Assembly (NCBI GenBank): GCA_905178155.1
Contig: CAJINV010000005.1
Coordinates: 3,106,833-3,170,832, forward strand
Reading direction: 5' to 3'
Length of the DNA stretch: 64,000 nucleotides
Source of the DNA: Amoebophrya sp. A120
Lineage: Eukaryota > Sar > Dinophyceae > Syndiniales > Amoebophryaceae
The notes under the pieces were generated by a model. That model searched no databases. It saw only the letters and a program-made list of their open reading frames with translations, and was not told the DNA's origin. Position numbers and translations under genes: made by a program. Shown in pieces: positions 1 through 12,400 of the stretch (position 1 is the first letter of the stretch; each line of letters begins with the position of its first letter).

Positions 1-2
1 TG

Positions 3-3000
3 ATGGACAACAAGCTGTGCCGGAAGAAAAAAAGCCTCCTCGACGAACGAGGGACGGAGTTAGTGGGTATCGGCTGGTCGAGCAACAGCACGGTCTACTC
101 CGGGACCGCGAATTTGCGGACGTGTAAAAAAGTGGAGTATTACAACTACAAAAATTACAGCATTTCCAACTTCGAGGAAAGTATAATACCCAGCGGAGAT
201 CTGATGTCGAATGCAAATTTCTCCATGGGCGGCGGTAACAGCAGCAGCAACGCAAGCAAGAAGTCCTCAACAAAAGACAGCGTCGCTGCTGTCACTCTTC
301 CGCAGTTAGCGAGAGAATTGTTCCACCTCCGCCAGGACGACCCATCGGTGCCTAATTTGCTAAACCCGCAACCTGGCCTGGACATGCTCGGGAAACGGTG
401 CGACGCGATCAAGAAAACCATGAACTTGGAGGAGCTGGGGCTGCACCGTTCCGGCTACATCAAAATCTCGGTCGAAGTGTGGACCCTGTTCTGGTCCCCG
501 CACGACAGTCTGCAGGGCACGGCCTCGGTGAAAAGGGAAGAGCGGGTGTGGCTGAAGGCTAACGGGGTGGAGCTCGACGGGGTCACCATCAACGACGGCA
601 ACTGCCGAAGGACGGACGTGGGGTTCTTAGGCACGACGGGGGAAAATTTCGATAGCGACGGAGACGATTTTTCGTCCTACGCTTCCGCGCTCAAGGACGC
701 AACTGGAAGTAGTGGTGACAAAAATGATACTTCTGCCTCGCTGCAACCAGATCCCGTCACTCTGATCCAGCAATTCCCGGCGACGGCTTCCGCGGCGTAC
801 CGCATGCGTCGCTCGAGACCGCTGGCCACCTTTGCCGGCTGGCCCGCGGAGTCGGCGTATTACTTGGACGACAAAAAACATGGCGGACCGGTTTGCGTGG
901 GCATCCTTACCGGGTACGCTTTTTACAAGTATCCGAACAACATGGAGGTCGAGATCGGTGTAAGTCAGCCGGACCGGCTCAATTTCGCGCTGGACCAGTT
1001 CCACGTCGACTATGACGCCGATCAGCAAGACTTGTGGAAGAACGCCAGCCTCGGCATTCCCGAAGCGATCGTCCGTGTGGCCGAACTCGAGGCGAAGGAG
1101 CAGGGCGTGGCGGTGCAGGAGGTTCTGCAGGGAATCGATGGACTGACTTCAAATGAAACCAACACTACGAACGAGACGAATGAAACGGGATCAACTTCTC
1201 TGTTCAACGGAACAACTGACGCAGCCGCGACTTTGTTCCCGCTTCCCACGCTCGCGTTTTCGACCTACACCCAGCTGTGGAGCGCTTTTTTCGACATGTT
1301 CTACCGAAAAAACGCGACGGGGAACTTGACAGTGGACGGGAAAATTGTGGTCGCGAATAAAAGCACCGGCAACGTGGCCATCACGGATTGGAATTACACT
1401 TGGAACGAGTCATCTAGCACTCGTCGTACTGGCGATGGTTATTCCTACAACTCAAATACAGCACCAGGAATGACGAAGGGTAACAACTCTGCTCTGAACA
1501 CGACGTCCGGTGTGCCTGTCAACCAATTTTCCCCGAATTTCGGCTACAACCCCTTCGAGCAGCAATTACTCCTGCTCCAAAAAGCGCAGCGCGCCGCGTC
1601 GCAGGTTCTCTCGACGTCGCATGAGGATCAGCAGGAACATTCAAAGGTGTATTCGGATAATTCCCTTTCGAGGACGTCAACGTCAACCACGGCGGGAAGA
1701 AAAGCAAAAGACCAGAACGTCAGAGAAAACAGAAAATTGCAAAAGAAAAAAGAAAATGGAAATCTGCACCCAGTTATCGGCGCTTTGACCTCCGCACAGC
1801 AGGCGCTGGATAAACTGACGCGGCAAAGGGAGGACACCATCAAGCACAGGCGGGCACTAGACGCTGGCGACGACTATGGTGAAGACGGGAAGAAGAGTTC
1901 CGCGGCGGAAAATCGTGGCAGCGGCAGCACGGAAATAGAAAAATGGCTGAAGGACGGTGAAGACCTCGACCAAGAGAAAAAATCCGTCGTACCCACGATC
2001 GCCGGGCCGGCGGCGGTAGACAGCAGCGGGAGCGCGATACTGAATAGAAGTAAAGCTGCTGCGCAGAGAAATGGTAAGGAGACCACTCCGGGACAACTTG
2101 TAGACGGACACGAGGCAGGAGACCGCACACCACCAGTAGTTGACGAAAGCAAAAAACCGGTGCTGATCGGTGCCAAGCGAGAAGTGGAAGAATTCATTTC
2201 CGGTAATTCGAAACAGCGAGACGGACCATCATCGGAAATTGCTTCTGCTGCTGATAAAGCACCAGCATCGTCTTCCTCCTCTCTCTGGTCTGGTGTGACG
2301 GATTTGCTGGGTTTGAATGCAGGTGGACCTCCACCTCCACCAGCAGGTGCGGAGGCTCCTGCTGGTTCTGGTACCAGTAGCGAAGAAGAGAAGAAGGGTT
2401 CATCTTCTGCTACTACTTCAACCGGATTACTAGGCACTTCTTCAGTGTCGCCTAGTTCGACAGAAAATCGTGCAGATCAAATATCGTCTTCAGCCTCGAG
2501 CACTACAACTGGGGAAGAAAGCAGGAGCCATGTAGACTTGCTGTCGGGCACACTGCCGCCGGGGGGAATCGACATAAAACTCCCGGCAGACTACATGAAA
2601 AAAGATGCTCGTGGTCCCGCTGCACCGGCTCGCGCGGAGGTAAACACGCAGCAGCACGATGAAGATCAGGCACAAGAACAAAGCAAAAAGACTGCGGGAA
2701 AAAACAAATCCGAAGATGAGGAGGAAGATCATCGAATGTTGACCAGCACTACAAGGGCCGTAAAGGACGTGAAGGATACGCGTAAGGAGCAGGATCATTT
2801 TTTTCCTTCTCAGAAAGAAAAAGAGGAGGTGGAAAAGCTTGAGGACAAGATTCCAGCTGAGCGAAAGGCTGAGATCCTGCGGACGCTGACACGGGAAAGA
2901 ATAGAAGACCAGACGAGAACCTCCGGTGCAAATTTGTCAGGAGATCATGGGAAGAGAGCACAACTGAAAGGAAAAAGACATCAAAACGAAAGAGAAAGAA

Positions 3001-3848
3001 GTTCCTTTGTGCAGGACGCTGTCGCGTCGAGTTCGTCAACGTCTACTTCCGTAGTTTTTAGAAGTAAAGACGAAAACAACTACAGCAAACAACAAGAAGA
3101 TCCACGACCCCATCATCCGCAAAATGGTGAGGAGCAGACCAGCAGTGACGACAATTCCATCAAGGAGAATAAAGAACAAGTAGACGACCATGGAAGTACA
3201 ACGGCCAGCGACAGCAGCGCGCCAAGTCAACATCAAGAAGATTTTCCGCACAGCGCGCTATTTCGCGCGTTCGCACCGATCGAGGCGCTTGTGCCGGTTC
3301 CGAGAGTAATCGAGAAGACGGACGAAGAAGTAGATCATGAGCAAGCGCCGGGACGACGGGGGAAGATAGATTCTCCAACTACAACCACTTCTGAAGAAGA
3401 GCAAAGCAAAGCAGGAGAAAAGGAGGGAAGTAGTAATTATTCAAGCACAGGTGGTGCTCAGGACCTATCATTGTTGCAGAAAAAGACAACGGCCTTCGCG
3501 CACGAACAAGAGGCACGGAAGAATGTCGCTCTCGCGAAAAAAACGGCGACAACTTTGACGCACGTACAGGAGGGGCAGCGGCACCCGTTGTTTGGCTCAA
3601 CCCTGATCGACGACGCAAACAAACCAAACGAGCACAACAAGCATGAGCGGAATAATGCTGCTGCAGAAGGAGCTTCTGGTCCTTCTCAATCTCATGTGCC
3701 TTTAACCTCGCATGGGCATGTCGGCCTTAGTACTCAGCCAGAAAATAGCGCCAATGTGGACCCGGGTCATCAGCGGTTGCTCACCCGCTTGAAACATCTG
3801 GAGAATGATGTGGATAAAAAGCGGAGCGAAAAAGATAAAGGGAGATAG
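3..3848 (+). CDS. hypothetical glycoprotein-like protein, probably 5' truncated
   Basis: An open frame of 1281 codons runs from the first base of the window to TAG at 3846-3848. The ATG at 3 is probably internal because the window cuts the gene, so I treat the 5' end as missing. Residues 1-500 look like a folded domain, with a conserved-looking stretch around 270-370 (AGWPAESAYYLDD, then GILTGYAFYKYPNN). Clustered N-x-T/S sequons near residues 380-500 (such as NETNTTNETNETG) suggest an N-glycosylated luminal or extracellular region. From about residue 540 to the end it is highly charged and low in complexity (Glu, Lys, Ser, Gln), probably disordered. I see no transmembrane segment and no introner. 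I do not recognise the family. Confidence 0.75.
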   Translation: MDNKLCRKKKSLLDERGTELVGIGWSSNSTVYSGTANLRTCKKVEYYNYKNYSISNFEESIIPSGDLMSNANFSMGGGNSSSNASKKSSTKDSVAAVTLPQLARELFHLRQDDPSVPNLLNPQPGLDMLGKRCDAIKKTMNLEELGLHRSGYIKISVEVWTLFWSPHDSLQGTASVKREERVWLKANGVELDGVTINDGNCRRTDVGFLGTTGENFDSDGDDFSSYASALKDATGSSGDKNDTSASLQPDPVTLIQQFPATASAAYRMRRSRPLATFAGWPAESAYYLDDKKHGGPVCVGILTGYAFYKYPNNMEVEIGVSQPDRLNFALDQFHVDYDADQQDLWKNASLGIPEAIVRVAELEAKEQGVAVQEVLQGIDGLTSNETNTTNETNETGSTSLFNGTTDAAATLFPLPTLAFSTYTQLWSAFFDMFYRKNATGNLTVDGKIVVANKSTGNVAITDWNYTWNESSSTRRTGDGYSYNSNTAPGMTKGNNSALNTTSGVPVNQFSPNFGYNPFEQQLLLLQKAQRAASQVLSTSHEDQQEHSKVYSDNSLSRTSTSTTAGRKAKDQNVRENRKLQKKKENGNLHPVIGALTSAQQALDKLTRQREDTIKHRRALDAGDDYGEDGKKSSAAENRGSGSTEIEKWLKDGEDLDQEKKSVVPTIAGPAAVDSSGSAILNRSKAAAQRNGKETTPGQLVDGHEAGDRTPPVVDESKKPVLIGAKREVEEFISGNSKQRDGPSSEIASAADKAPASSSSSLWSGVTDLLGLNAGGPPPPPAGAEAPAGSGTSSEEEKKGSSSATTSTGLLGTSSVSPSSTENRADQISSSASSTTTGEESRSHVDLLSGTLPPGGIDIKLPADYMKKDARGPAAPARAEVNTQQHDEDQAQEQSKKTAGKNKSEDEEEDHRMLTSTTRAVKDVKDTRKEQDHFFPSQKEKEEVEKLEDKIPAERKAEILRTLTRERIEDQTRTSGANLSGDHGKRAQLKGKRHQNERERSSFVQDAVASSSSTSTSVVFRSKDENNYSKQQEDPRPHHPQNGEEQTSSDDNSIKENKEQVDDHGSTTASDSSAPSQHQEDFPHSALFRAFAPIEALVPVPRVIEKTDEEVDHEQAPGRRGKIDSPTTTTSEEEQSKAGEKEGSSNYSSTGGAQDLSLLQKKTTAFAHEQEARKNVALAKKTATTLTHVQEGQRHPLFGSTLIDDANKPNEHNKHERNNAAAEGASGPSQSHVPLTSHGHVGLSTQPENSANVDPGHQRLLTRLKHLENDVDKKRSEKDKGR

Positions 3849-6368
3849 CTGAAAGGCAGAGAGCAACGAGAATAAATAGCCCCGAGGTGATTTTTTTTTG
3901 TAATTTACTAAAGTGCTGTCTACTGAGTCTGTTTTTTAGGGTTGGTTTCTTTTCCTAGTCTAAGTGTCAAGTTATTTGTGTACAAAAAATTTTGGCGGGC
4001 GAAAGTAACGCTATAGATAGTGAGTGCCTACCTTTGACGAGATTGGATGAGGATAAATTGATCTCTGCCGCCAGTGCCTACAGGCGCGGCCTCAAAAAGT
4101 CATTCTTTCAATTCCAAACACGAGTACTACCACCGGTACTCCTGCTTTTACCAAACCAGTTTCAAAACAGATCGGTTTTTGCAAATCGTTTCGAACTTTT
4201 TACTGCACATATGAAGATAAATGCTTCGTAATCTTATACCCCAAAAAAAATTTTGCAAACAAAAGATGCTCTGGTGTTTTTTGAATATCTAACGACTTCT
4301 AAAATTTATTGCAACGACAAGACGCCGGGTTTCGTTTTTGGCCTAAAAATCTACCAACACATCAACGTAGTATGTAAACTTCGATGCGTTTGCTGTTTCT
4401 GTGCAGAAAACAACTCAGCAGCTGCTTTCCGAGAAAAGTGAAGGGATTCCGTACTTACTTTCACAGAAACGCTGCGTCTATCGACGTACTATGAAAAGAC
4501 GTATTGCGTTTCGTATTTTTTTGAAAGGAATAACAGACTGTAGTAAACTAGTAGGTACATCAACACCGCTAGCATCGCGTGCAGCTGAACACAGTTGCGT
4601 TTCGTAGAGCAATCCAATCATAATTTTTGACGAGCACAGTTTGCAAAGCGGTAGCGCAGGAGATGGCGATGATCCAGAACCTGCGCTGGTGCTGCGCAAG
4701 CCATTGCCATTCTAAATTTGCTGAATTCATAAAGTTTTAGTTTACGTACGTTTATCTGAAAAAGACTAAGTAAGCAGTAGGGGTTTAGCGCACTTCCACT
4801 GACAAGCACCTTCATTTTCTGCAATGAAAATCACAACCGTATTCGTAATCGACTTCCAAGAAAAAAAGGACGAGACGCACAAAAACTTCTGACGCATGTT
4901 CGAATTTTGGGAAAATTTTGCAACGATTTCGCAAAGAAAATAGTAAGAACGAACTACAGAAACCACAGTGGTTTGGATTCCAGCAAAGCATCTCTGGGAG
5001 TTCGCACTACCGGTAGGCGAACTTAGCCGGAGAGTCTAGCGACTCCGATCTGTGTCAGTTGTTTTCAGGCTTTTTTAGAACAAAAAAAGTGCATTATCGC
5101 TACTATCCCACCGTAGTCCTAAGACTTCAACAACGCCACCGCCAGAAGTTACACGCGAAGATTTTGCGACTTTATCGCTACGTCGACGTAGAAACAAAAG
5201 TGGGACGAGAAAAACTCGTGGTGAGATCCGACAATGAGAAGAAACAGCTCCGAGGATGAACATAGTAAGCTCGTATACCTCGCCTAAAAAAACGAACAGA
5301 AATTGTCGACCTTACCGTGTGACGATGCTAATTTTTCTCGAATCAATGTAGACCTGTAGCTCCTTTTTCCTTTTTCTAGCCGATAGCTTGGTTTCCGCCA
5401 CCAGTCTGCTTACTACAAGCGTTTGATCTTCCAGTTAGGAAAGTTCTGTATCTCTCAGTTTATCCGCATCTGTAGCTGTTGTAGAAGTCAGTCTCTCCGC
5501 TTTATCCTTAAGTTAGTTGCAGTCAAAGTTGTCAACACATTTTCTACACTCACTCTGTTGAAAAAGCTCTACCATTGGACGCTTTGTGCTCTCCGCCTCC
5601 GGGTGTTGAGAAGCATCTTGTTAAACACAAGAATTGTTTTTAATGGGCATGTGCTCCTGCCCGGATTGGCGTCCACACTGGCATTTGGTAGTCGCGTGCC
5701 CGCGGTGCATAGCGTTGCGTCGTTCCCTGCCCCGGTCTAGTGAGCCACATGCAAAGAGGCCACCGCCAACCACCACCCTCTGAAGAATTTTCTGTATCTG
5801 TATCTGAGCTTGAGACGTCAACCGCAGACCTGGCCAAGACATGTGGACCAAAAAATAAAAATGACATGTGGATGATGAAGACACCAAGATCCATGGCTGA
5901 GATCCTGATGATCCCGTGCAACCTGTTGATCGTGCTAAAAAGGAAATAACGGTGAGGTCCGAAAGTTTATCTGTGTGTGCTAGCCAGATGATGATGATGA
6001 TGATGTGGCGCTCATCCGCGTCTTTGGTTGACATAAGTGCAGCCACAAAATGTAAATGCGCGATCATTCTCTGCTGATCGTAAAAGAAGATCGAGATCTT
6101 GGATTTTTCGATGGTTTGTCTGCAATACAACATACAGAACGCATCGATCATCGCAGGAGGAAGATCGTTGACGCGTTTAGCCAGTCTGGTGGTCCTGGTT
6201 CCCTTAGTTCCTGAGATCGAGGAGCTCGTGAGATGAATTAGCGTTCTTACGAGGACAGAACTACCTACAAGCGCTACCATGTTGGTATGCCATGATCTAC
6301 TTCTACATCAAACTCACACGCCCGCAACAACGTTGAACAGATAAGTAGTAGTAGCCAGCACAGAAAAA
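3849..6368. other. intergenic, no gene seen
   Basis: This is AT-richer sequence with only short shadow frames. A short TGA/ATG microsatellite lies near 5988-6004. I see no introner ends, RNA gene or convincing exon. The 219-codon minus-strand frame at 5621-6280 lacks coding-like codon use. Confidence 0.5.
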
Positions 6369-8783
6369 ATGTCCCCTATCACACAAATAAACCACAACAC
6401 AACCGCCGCTGCGGTCCACGCCTTTAGGCTGCCGACTAGGAACGGGTGCTGTGTGGCTGCGGACGGAAAAAAATCTCTAATCGCCTACGGGACATACCGA
6501 CTGGAGGAGAAAGAATGGCACTGTGAGGAGAATTTTTGTCCCGAAGGCGACGATAGGGATAGTCTAAGACGGATTGATTCGACGTTTGAAAGCAAAAATC
6601 TAGTTGAAAGCAGCAACTCGCCAGAAAGAGTCCTTGCCGCAGGCAACGATCTTCCCCTCCTGGCGCGGTCCGGCTCAATATTTTCCCGCAGTCCTCGAGA
6701 AGACCCTTTCCGGGCGGGGGAGATTTATATCTACGACGATTCACATTCATCACATGGAGCGTCTTCCACCACAACCCGTTGGAACAGCTACAATTCAGAC
6801 CCCCCTTTATTGCACACGATTCCTCTCCCCGGCGGCTGCTACGACCTGACTTTCGACCGAGATTTGGAGGCCTTTCTCGCGGTCTGCACGAACGGCGACC
6901 TGTTCTTCGTCCAGATTTTTGACGCCGACGCGGATGTTGAACTCGGCACCGGCAGATGGGGAAAGGAAAACGACGAGCATGGTGCGAGTTTGATTACTGA
7001 AGTCGAACTTCGGAGGCTGCGAGAGCTGGGTGAACAAAGTCCGGGTGAGCGAAAACTTGCCCCGCGAATTAGTACCACCCCGCTGGCGGCCCAGGTTGTA
7101 CCTGCACTTGTGTGCTCGGTGCCGGTGGGGCAAAAAAATGTATGCGAAACATACGACAAAACTGGCTTGTGGTCATCATCATCCTCAGCGACTGCTTCAG
7201 CACGACCTGCAAATAGAACGCCCCCGCCGTTGCTGACCCACATTGCGACAGACGGAAATTTCGTCGCGATAACCGACCAGTCCGGGCAGGTTCACGTCGG
7301 GGACAAGTTTCGCTTGCTCGAGGTAGCGAAAACGTTGAAGAAAGATGAAGTGGCCTGTAGTTCCACGCAGCTGCGGAATGGCGGGATGAAGACGGGAAGT
7401 TGTACTGAGACCTGGAGTTGTTCCGATCTTGAAGAAAGAACTAAAAGTTGCAGCACACAAGGACCTGCGATGGACAAAATGGAAATCTTAAAACCGCAAG
7501 AACAAATACACGACTATCTCGCCCACCTGTGGAGCAGCATACAAGCCCACGCTCCCAGTACGCCCGCCTGGACTTGCGCATTTGCGCCGGAGGAGGAGGT
7601 ACCTCGAGACGAAGGAATCGATAAGAACCTTATTCCAACAAGCGCACCAACTACGACGAGAAACTCGAAAATCTTAGCGACGGGTGGTGATGACGGGCTG
7701 ATGTGCTTGCTGCGAATTGATTTCGATACGGATCTTTACATCGGTGCACAACTTCCGCTTCCGGAACAAAGCCAAACTCAAACAAAAAGCATCAAAACCG
7801 AAGAACCAGAAGTTGCCCCAGAACCCGTAGAAGATAAGTCTACTGTCCTGGCGATGTTGACGTCAACCCCCGAGAAGGAAAAAAATCAAAGCCCCTTCGA
7901 CACACAGCACGAGGACTTATTTCAAAAAAAGACAACAATTAGTTGTGTCCGCAGTATTAATATCGAGATCCGCGTGGTCGCACAGACCTCTTGTCGCCAA
8001 CACGACGCCGGGGTGACGTCTCTGGCATGGGTGGACGCCCGAACCTTGGTAACGGGGAGCTACGACGAAAAAATCAGGGTCTTCGATGTTGTTTTTCACG
8101 AACGAGACGAGTCGGATGGAGAGGTTCCTCACACAACTGACAGAACAGCTTCGATCGACACTTTGTTCGAAAGCAAACGACAGGGGGATGGCGTCTACCG
8201 GCTGCAGCTTGTGGAAGATCAAGGAACAAGAAAAGACGATGAAAACGGTGGCTCTACGTCTACTCCCGTCCGTCGCTTGTTTCTGTTCGCCGCCACCATG
8301 CGCGAAGGCTTCCAGCGGTTCACACTTAATTATGATGCCACAACAAGAACATCATCCGATGCTGGCAAAAGCAAGGCTTCTCGGCTCGAACTCTCTCCAC
8401 CGTGCGCCTGGAACGTGATCGTACAGGACGAGGACAAGAACTTGCTGGTCTGTTGTATTGGCGACCGCGTAGCTCCTCTCCAAGAATCGAGGACGAGCCC
8501 GCTGATTTCTTGCGCTAAACCGCCCCTCCAGATAACGACCTCATCGTTGAAGCCGTGGAAGATGATGAAAAGTACTGTACAAGCCAGAGAACAAGTAGAA
8601 CACGAACAAGAGCAGGAGGAGACAGACCTGTCAGAAACTGATCCGGACGACTGTCCGCTGGCTTACGGGATGACCGTGGTCGGTAAAAACCGCTTGTTTC
8701 TCACCTGCTTTCGCGAAGAGGCGTACTGCGTAAATATGGATTTTAGTGAAGTAGATGTGAACATGGATTTGGTAGCGACATGA
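6369..8783 (+). CDS. DPH7-like WD40 protein (diphthine methyl ester hydrolase)
   Basis: DPH7 removes the methyl ester from the diphthine intermediate on elongation factor 2, before the amidation that completes diphthamide. It is cytosolic. This 804-residue protein shows scattered WD40 blades in the order expected for DPH7: GGCYDLTFD near 155; AWTCAF then ATGGDDGLMCLL near 400-445; HDAGVTSLAWV followed by TLVTGSYDEKIRVFDV near 545-575; LFAATMREGFQRF near 640; and CPLAYGM near 763, matching the C-terminal SLAYG-type motif. Human DPH7 is about 450 residues, so the extra length lies in Ser/Glu/Thr-rich loops between blades. The start ATG at 6369 follows a stretch without coding character. There is no intron. 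Another WD40 protein is possible, but the run of motifs favours DPH7. Confidence 0.75.
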   Translation: MSPITQINHNTTAAAVHAFRLPTRNGCCVAADGKKSLIAYGTYRLEEKEWHCEENFCPEGDDRDSLRRIDSTFESKNLVESSNSPERVLAAGNDLPLLARSGSIFSRSPREDPFRAGEIYIYDDSHSSHGASSTTTRWNSYNSDPPLLHTIPLPGGCYDLTFDRDLEAFLAVCTNGDLFFVQIFDADADVELGTGRWGKENDEHGASLITEVELRRLRELGEQSPGERKLAPRISTTPLAAQVVPALVCSVPVGQKNVCETYDKTGLWSSSSSATASARPANRTPPPLLTHIATDGNFVAITDQSGQVHVGDKFRLLEVAKTLKKDEVACSSTQLRNGGMKTGSCTETWSCSDLEERTKSCSTQGPAMDKMEILKPQEQIHDYLAHLWSSIQAHAPSTPAWTCAFAPEEEVPRDEGIDKNLIPTSAPTTTRNSKILATGGDDGLMCLLRIDFDTDLYIGAQLPLPEQSQTQTKSIKTEEPEVAPEPVEDKSTVLAMLTSTPEKEKNQSPFDTQHEDLFQKKTTISCVRSINIEIRVVAQTSCRQHDAGVTSLAWVDARTLVTGSYDEKIRVFDVVFHERDESDGEVPHTTDRTASIDTLFESKRQGDGVYRLQLVEDQGTRKDDENGGSTSTPVRRLFLFAATMREGFQRFTLNYDATTRTSSDAGKSKASRLELSPPCAWNVIVQDEDKNLLVCCIGDRVAPLQESRTSPLISCAKPPLQITTSSLKPWKMMKSTVQAREQVEHEQEQEETDLSETDPDDCPLAYGMTVVGKNRLFLTCFREEAYCVNMDFSEVDVNMDLVAT

Positions 8784-9404
8784 TGTTGGTTCTTTTTTGA
8801 TCTAGATGCAAGTCGAACTAACCACGACAAGGACGATGTTTTTGAAAAAGACCGTATGCGTCATTTCGAATTTTTCGCACGGGCAAGTTCAGAAGCGACT
8901 TTATTTTCACACGATCGATGAGGTAATAAGTTAAAGTATTCCTATTGCTTTAGAACGACTCTGATGTTCGTCCATCGCGCCACTTGCTCGTTGGGTCACC
9001 ATTCAGGTGTTAGTTTGTTGCCGAAATGGTTGTTCCTAACACTTAAAATGAATCCGCCGTGTTCATCCTACAAACGAATTGTACGTAAAACGAAACTTTT
9101 TCAATGGAGCGTGAGTGAGTATGTGCTTATAAGAATTTGATCCTAAAATAAATTGTACATACTGTAAATTCAGCACCAGCTAATAACGCCTGTGTCATTT
9201 TTCGATTGAACGACTTGGCATGGAAGGAGCATGGGAGAGCAAGAGGAGTGAGACCGAGAAATGCTGAATTTTTCAAGACGCGCCAACGACTAGGGGTGAG
9301 GCATTAAATGAGGCAGTAGATGATTGTCCTCACCCTCAGATCATGTCACGAAAAAGATGGCGCTTCTATGAAGCCGGTCTGAAATTTTTGTCTTGTTTGA
9401 AAGA
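8784..9404. other. intergenic, no gene seen
   Basis: AT-rich spacer between the DPH7-like gene and the next coding region. It probably holds the 3' UTR of one gene and the upstream region of the other. No repeat or RNA gene was noticed. Confidence 0.5.
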
Positions 9405-12400
9405 ATGAGAACCGTACGCCGAGAAGTTTCTGCAAGAACCGCGGGTGCCGTGCCCGGTACGCACTCGCGTTTTTGCAGACCCACGTTTCTTGTGCTTGCT
9501 CTTCATCTACACCTGGATTTCTTCTTTGATCCCAGCAGCCAGGCGCTGGTTCGCGCTATCCAGGCTGGTGTCGCCGAGAAAGGCGCAGCGAGTTCGCGTG
9601 CGGTCAAGACTGACGAAAGAACTGCAGATCTTCATGCTGGCGGGTCCACTACTTTTTCCCAGCAGGGTGGAGACAATTTGCACGACATCAACTATTCGCA
9701 CGGCTACAGTGAGACGGCCGGTGGGGAGGGGACACTAACGAGTGGCGGCGGCGACTCATTACAGCAGAGAAGGGTCTTGCAGCTCCACAACGACGGTGAC
9801 TCCGAGGCGTATTCTCCGGAGGAAGCCAATGATCATGATCATGCACAGGCATCATTGCCTGGAAAAGCATAGACGCAACGGCCTTCTTCCTTCGCCAAGC
9901 TCGAGGACCAGGACAAGTACTATGAAGCATTCGAACAAGCAGCTGCACCAGCTGCACGGCAACAGCCGCAAAGCGAACCAGCCCAATCAACACAGCAAGA
10001 AAAATCGACCGCTGCTTCTCAGGATCATGTTCATCAGGATCAACATGCGGAAAACGAACAACAATCGCACGGAAATTTAGTTCCTGTGGACAGCTACAGC
10101 AACAGCGCCACGAGCTTGGAGGCCCGGGTGGAGCGGGCGGAAGCGGAAATGGCGCGGATGAGACAGCAGATGCTGGAAATGGAGGAGACCAAACGGGAGC
10201 TCGCAGCTCTGAAGAACGCTTTTGGAGAGGAAACCTCGTTTGTGCGGAAAGCGCTCGCGCGCGTTCGCTGGTGCGGGGCCATCACCGTCAGCTTGATCCG
10301 CTTTCTGCTCGAGTCGTTCATTTGCTACGAACGGGTAGACACGGTGTTTGGGTTTTACCTGCTGCTCTTCGCGTACGTGTCGATGGTCAGCGGGACGTTG
10401 ATGCCCGTCAAGATGATTTTCTTCCCGCACAAAATTCTCCTGAAGATTTCCCCCCAGGGGCTGGCGCAGAAGGTGCACGCGAAGCTTTCTCCCTTGGGTG
10501 GGCGTTTTGCCGCCACGACCGGCAGCTCCTCCTCGGGGGACCATCCTGGCGGGGACAGCACATCAGAGCAGAAGCAGGAGGGCGAGGACGCTGGCGACGA
10601 GAGGACTGGTGGTAGTCTTGCAACCATGGAGGTCGGGAGGGCAACTGCTCCTGTGAATGTTAAAGCAGAGGACGAACAGCGACAGTTGCCGGAAGAAACC
10701 GGGGCCGACGCCGAAGACCTGGACAAGCCTTCAACGAGAACAGAAGGGGAGGATCAGGCCCAAGCACAAGCCCCGGAGTACGAGGAAGGCAGAATGTTTC
10801 CGCGCGGTTTCCTGGCGGCGGGCACGCTGTCCTGCGTGTGCCAAGATAGCGACAGTGCGGAGGGGAAGCTGTTCACCCTATTCCTGGTGCTGTACATGAT
10901 GGCCACCTTGGTAAGCCAGTACCCTTTTCATGCTATCCCAACAGAGAAAACGCTAGCCTGTGCTTGTAATGCAAAAGTGAATTTTTTTTTTTTTTTAGAA
11001 TTTAAATTTAAATATAAGGCAAACAAGGCCTGTCGTGCATAGCCGAAACAGCGTGGTGTCCTATGGGCCTGCCCATGACAAGTTTTTTGTTCTTGCATTG
11101 GCTCTGCTAGCTCTTTTCTCTCCGTGTGATACACCCTTACCGCTCGTTCTGCCTCTGGCGAACGGAAGAAATGGCCAGTGACCGGGGCGATCTGGCGTCG
11201 CCGCGCATGAGTTCGGATTTCGAGATCGCTTTGCGCGCCGTTTGGCTGGTGGTACCCACCTACTTCTTCGTCGTAACGGCCGTGATACAAACACACAACC
11301 CGGATACAGACGAAGTCGAGAGCAGCACCGCGGCCCGCTCGGCGGCTGTATCGCGGATCGCCGCGGCGGAGGACGGCGAGGCGGCTGAGGACACGCCCCG
11401 GACGCGCACGCGAAAGCTCCGTGCGGCGACGCGGGAGAACCGCAGAGCCCAGGTGTTTTACCTCGTGCACTGGGCCGCCGCCACCACCGCCAGCCTCACC
11501 CTCCTCGTGTTCGAGATGGTGCAGCTCTTTTGGGGCGAGCAGGTTCCCCTATCGTACCTGACCGCGGTGTTCGACACCGATGCGGTGGACCTTTTCGACC
11601 AGCTGGCCACGCTATGCATTGCAAAAATGTCTGGGTCTGGAAGGTTGCAACTTGTCATGCTGTTTTTGAACTGTAAAAAAGTTTGTATTGCATGACCAGC
11701 AAGAGGGGTACAGTTTTTGCTACACGGACAGGGCATTTCTCATGCGGAAGGTGCATCAGGAAGCCCTCTAAAAGTCTGCGATGCTAGGTTAAGCATTACA
11801 GGCATCATGGGTCATGAGAAGTATGCATGACAAATCTTGCATTCTTCCAGGCCCAGGCATTTTTGCAGTTGATACACGCGGGAGGGCTACCTGTGGCACC
11901 TGGGGTGTCTGGACTATGCGCAGACCCCGCGGCCGTGGGAGCGGCATATCAAATGTAAAAATGTCTGGGTCTGGAAGAATGCAACTTGTCATGCTGCATT
12001 TGGATTCCAGAAAAATCTGTATTGCATGAGTACCAAAAGGAATGTGATTTTTGCTACGCGGAGAGGGCATTTGTCATGCGGAATAGGCATCAAGAAGCTC
12101 TGAAAAAATCTGTCATGCCAGGGCATGCATCACAGACATCAGGGCTCATGCAAAACGTGCATGACAAGTGTCAGAATGTTCCAGACCCAGACATTTTTAC
12201 AGTTGATACGGCATACCTGGCTCCGACTCCTCGGCATCTGCCTGGCCCTTTGCTGCGCGATTTCGTTCCTCACCATGCGGGCCATCCTGAAGAAAGTGCT
12301 CCCGCCCATGCAGGATTCCTCACTGGTGCAGCTACCCTCGTCCACCTCCCGGACCACCCGAGGCCACGTATCAAAAATGCAAATATCGATCTGGGTTTGG

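Noticed and set aside
3590-3610. ttggctcaa resembling part of the dinoflagellate spliced leader
   Set aside because: Only a short partial match inside a coding frame; no leader gene or donor follows.
5621-6280. 219-codon minus-strand frame
   Set aside because: No coding bias, and it includes a microsatellite-encoded His/Ile run.
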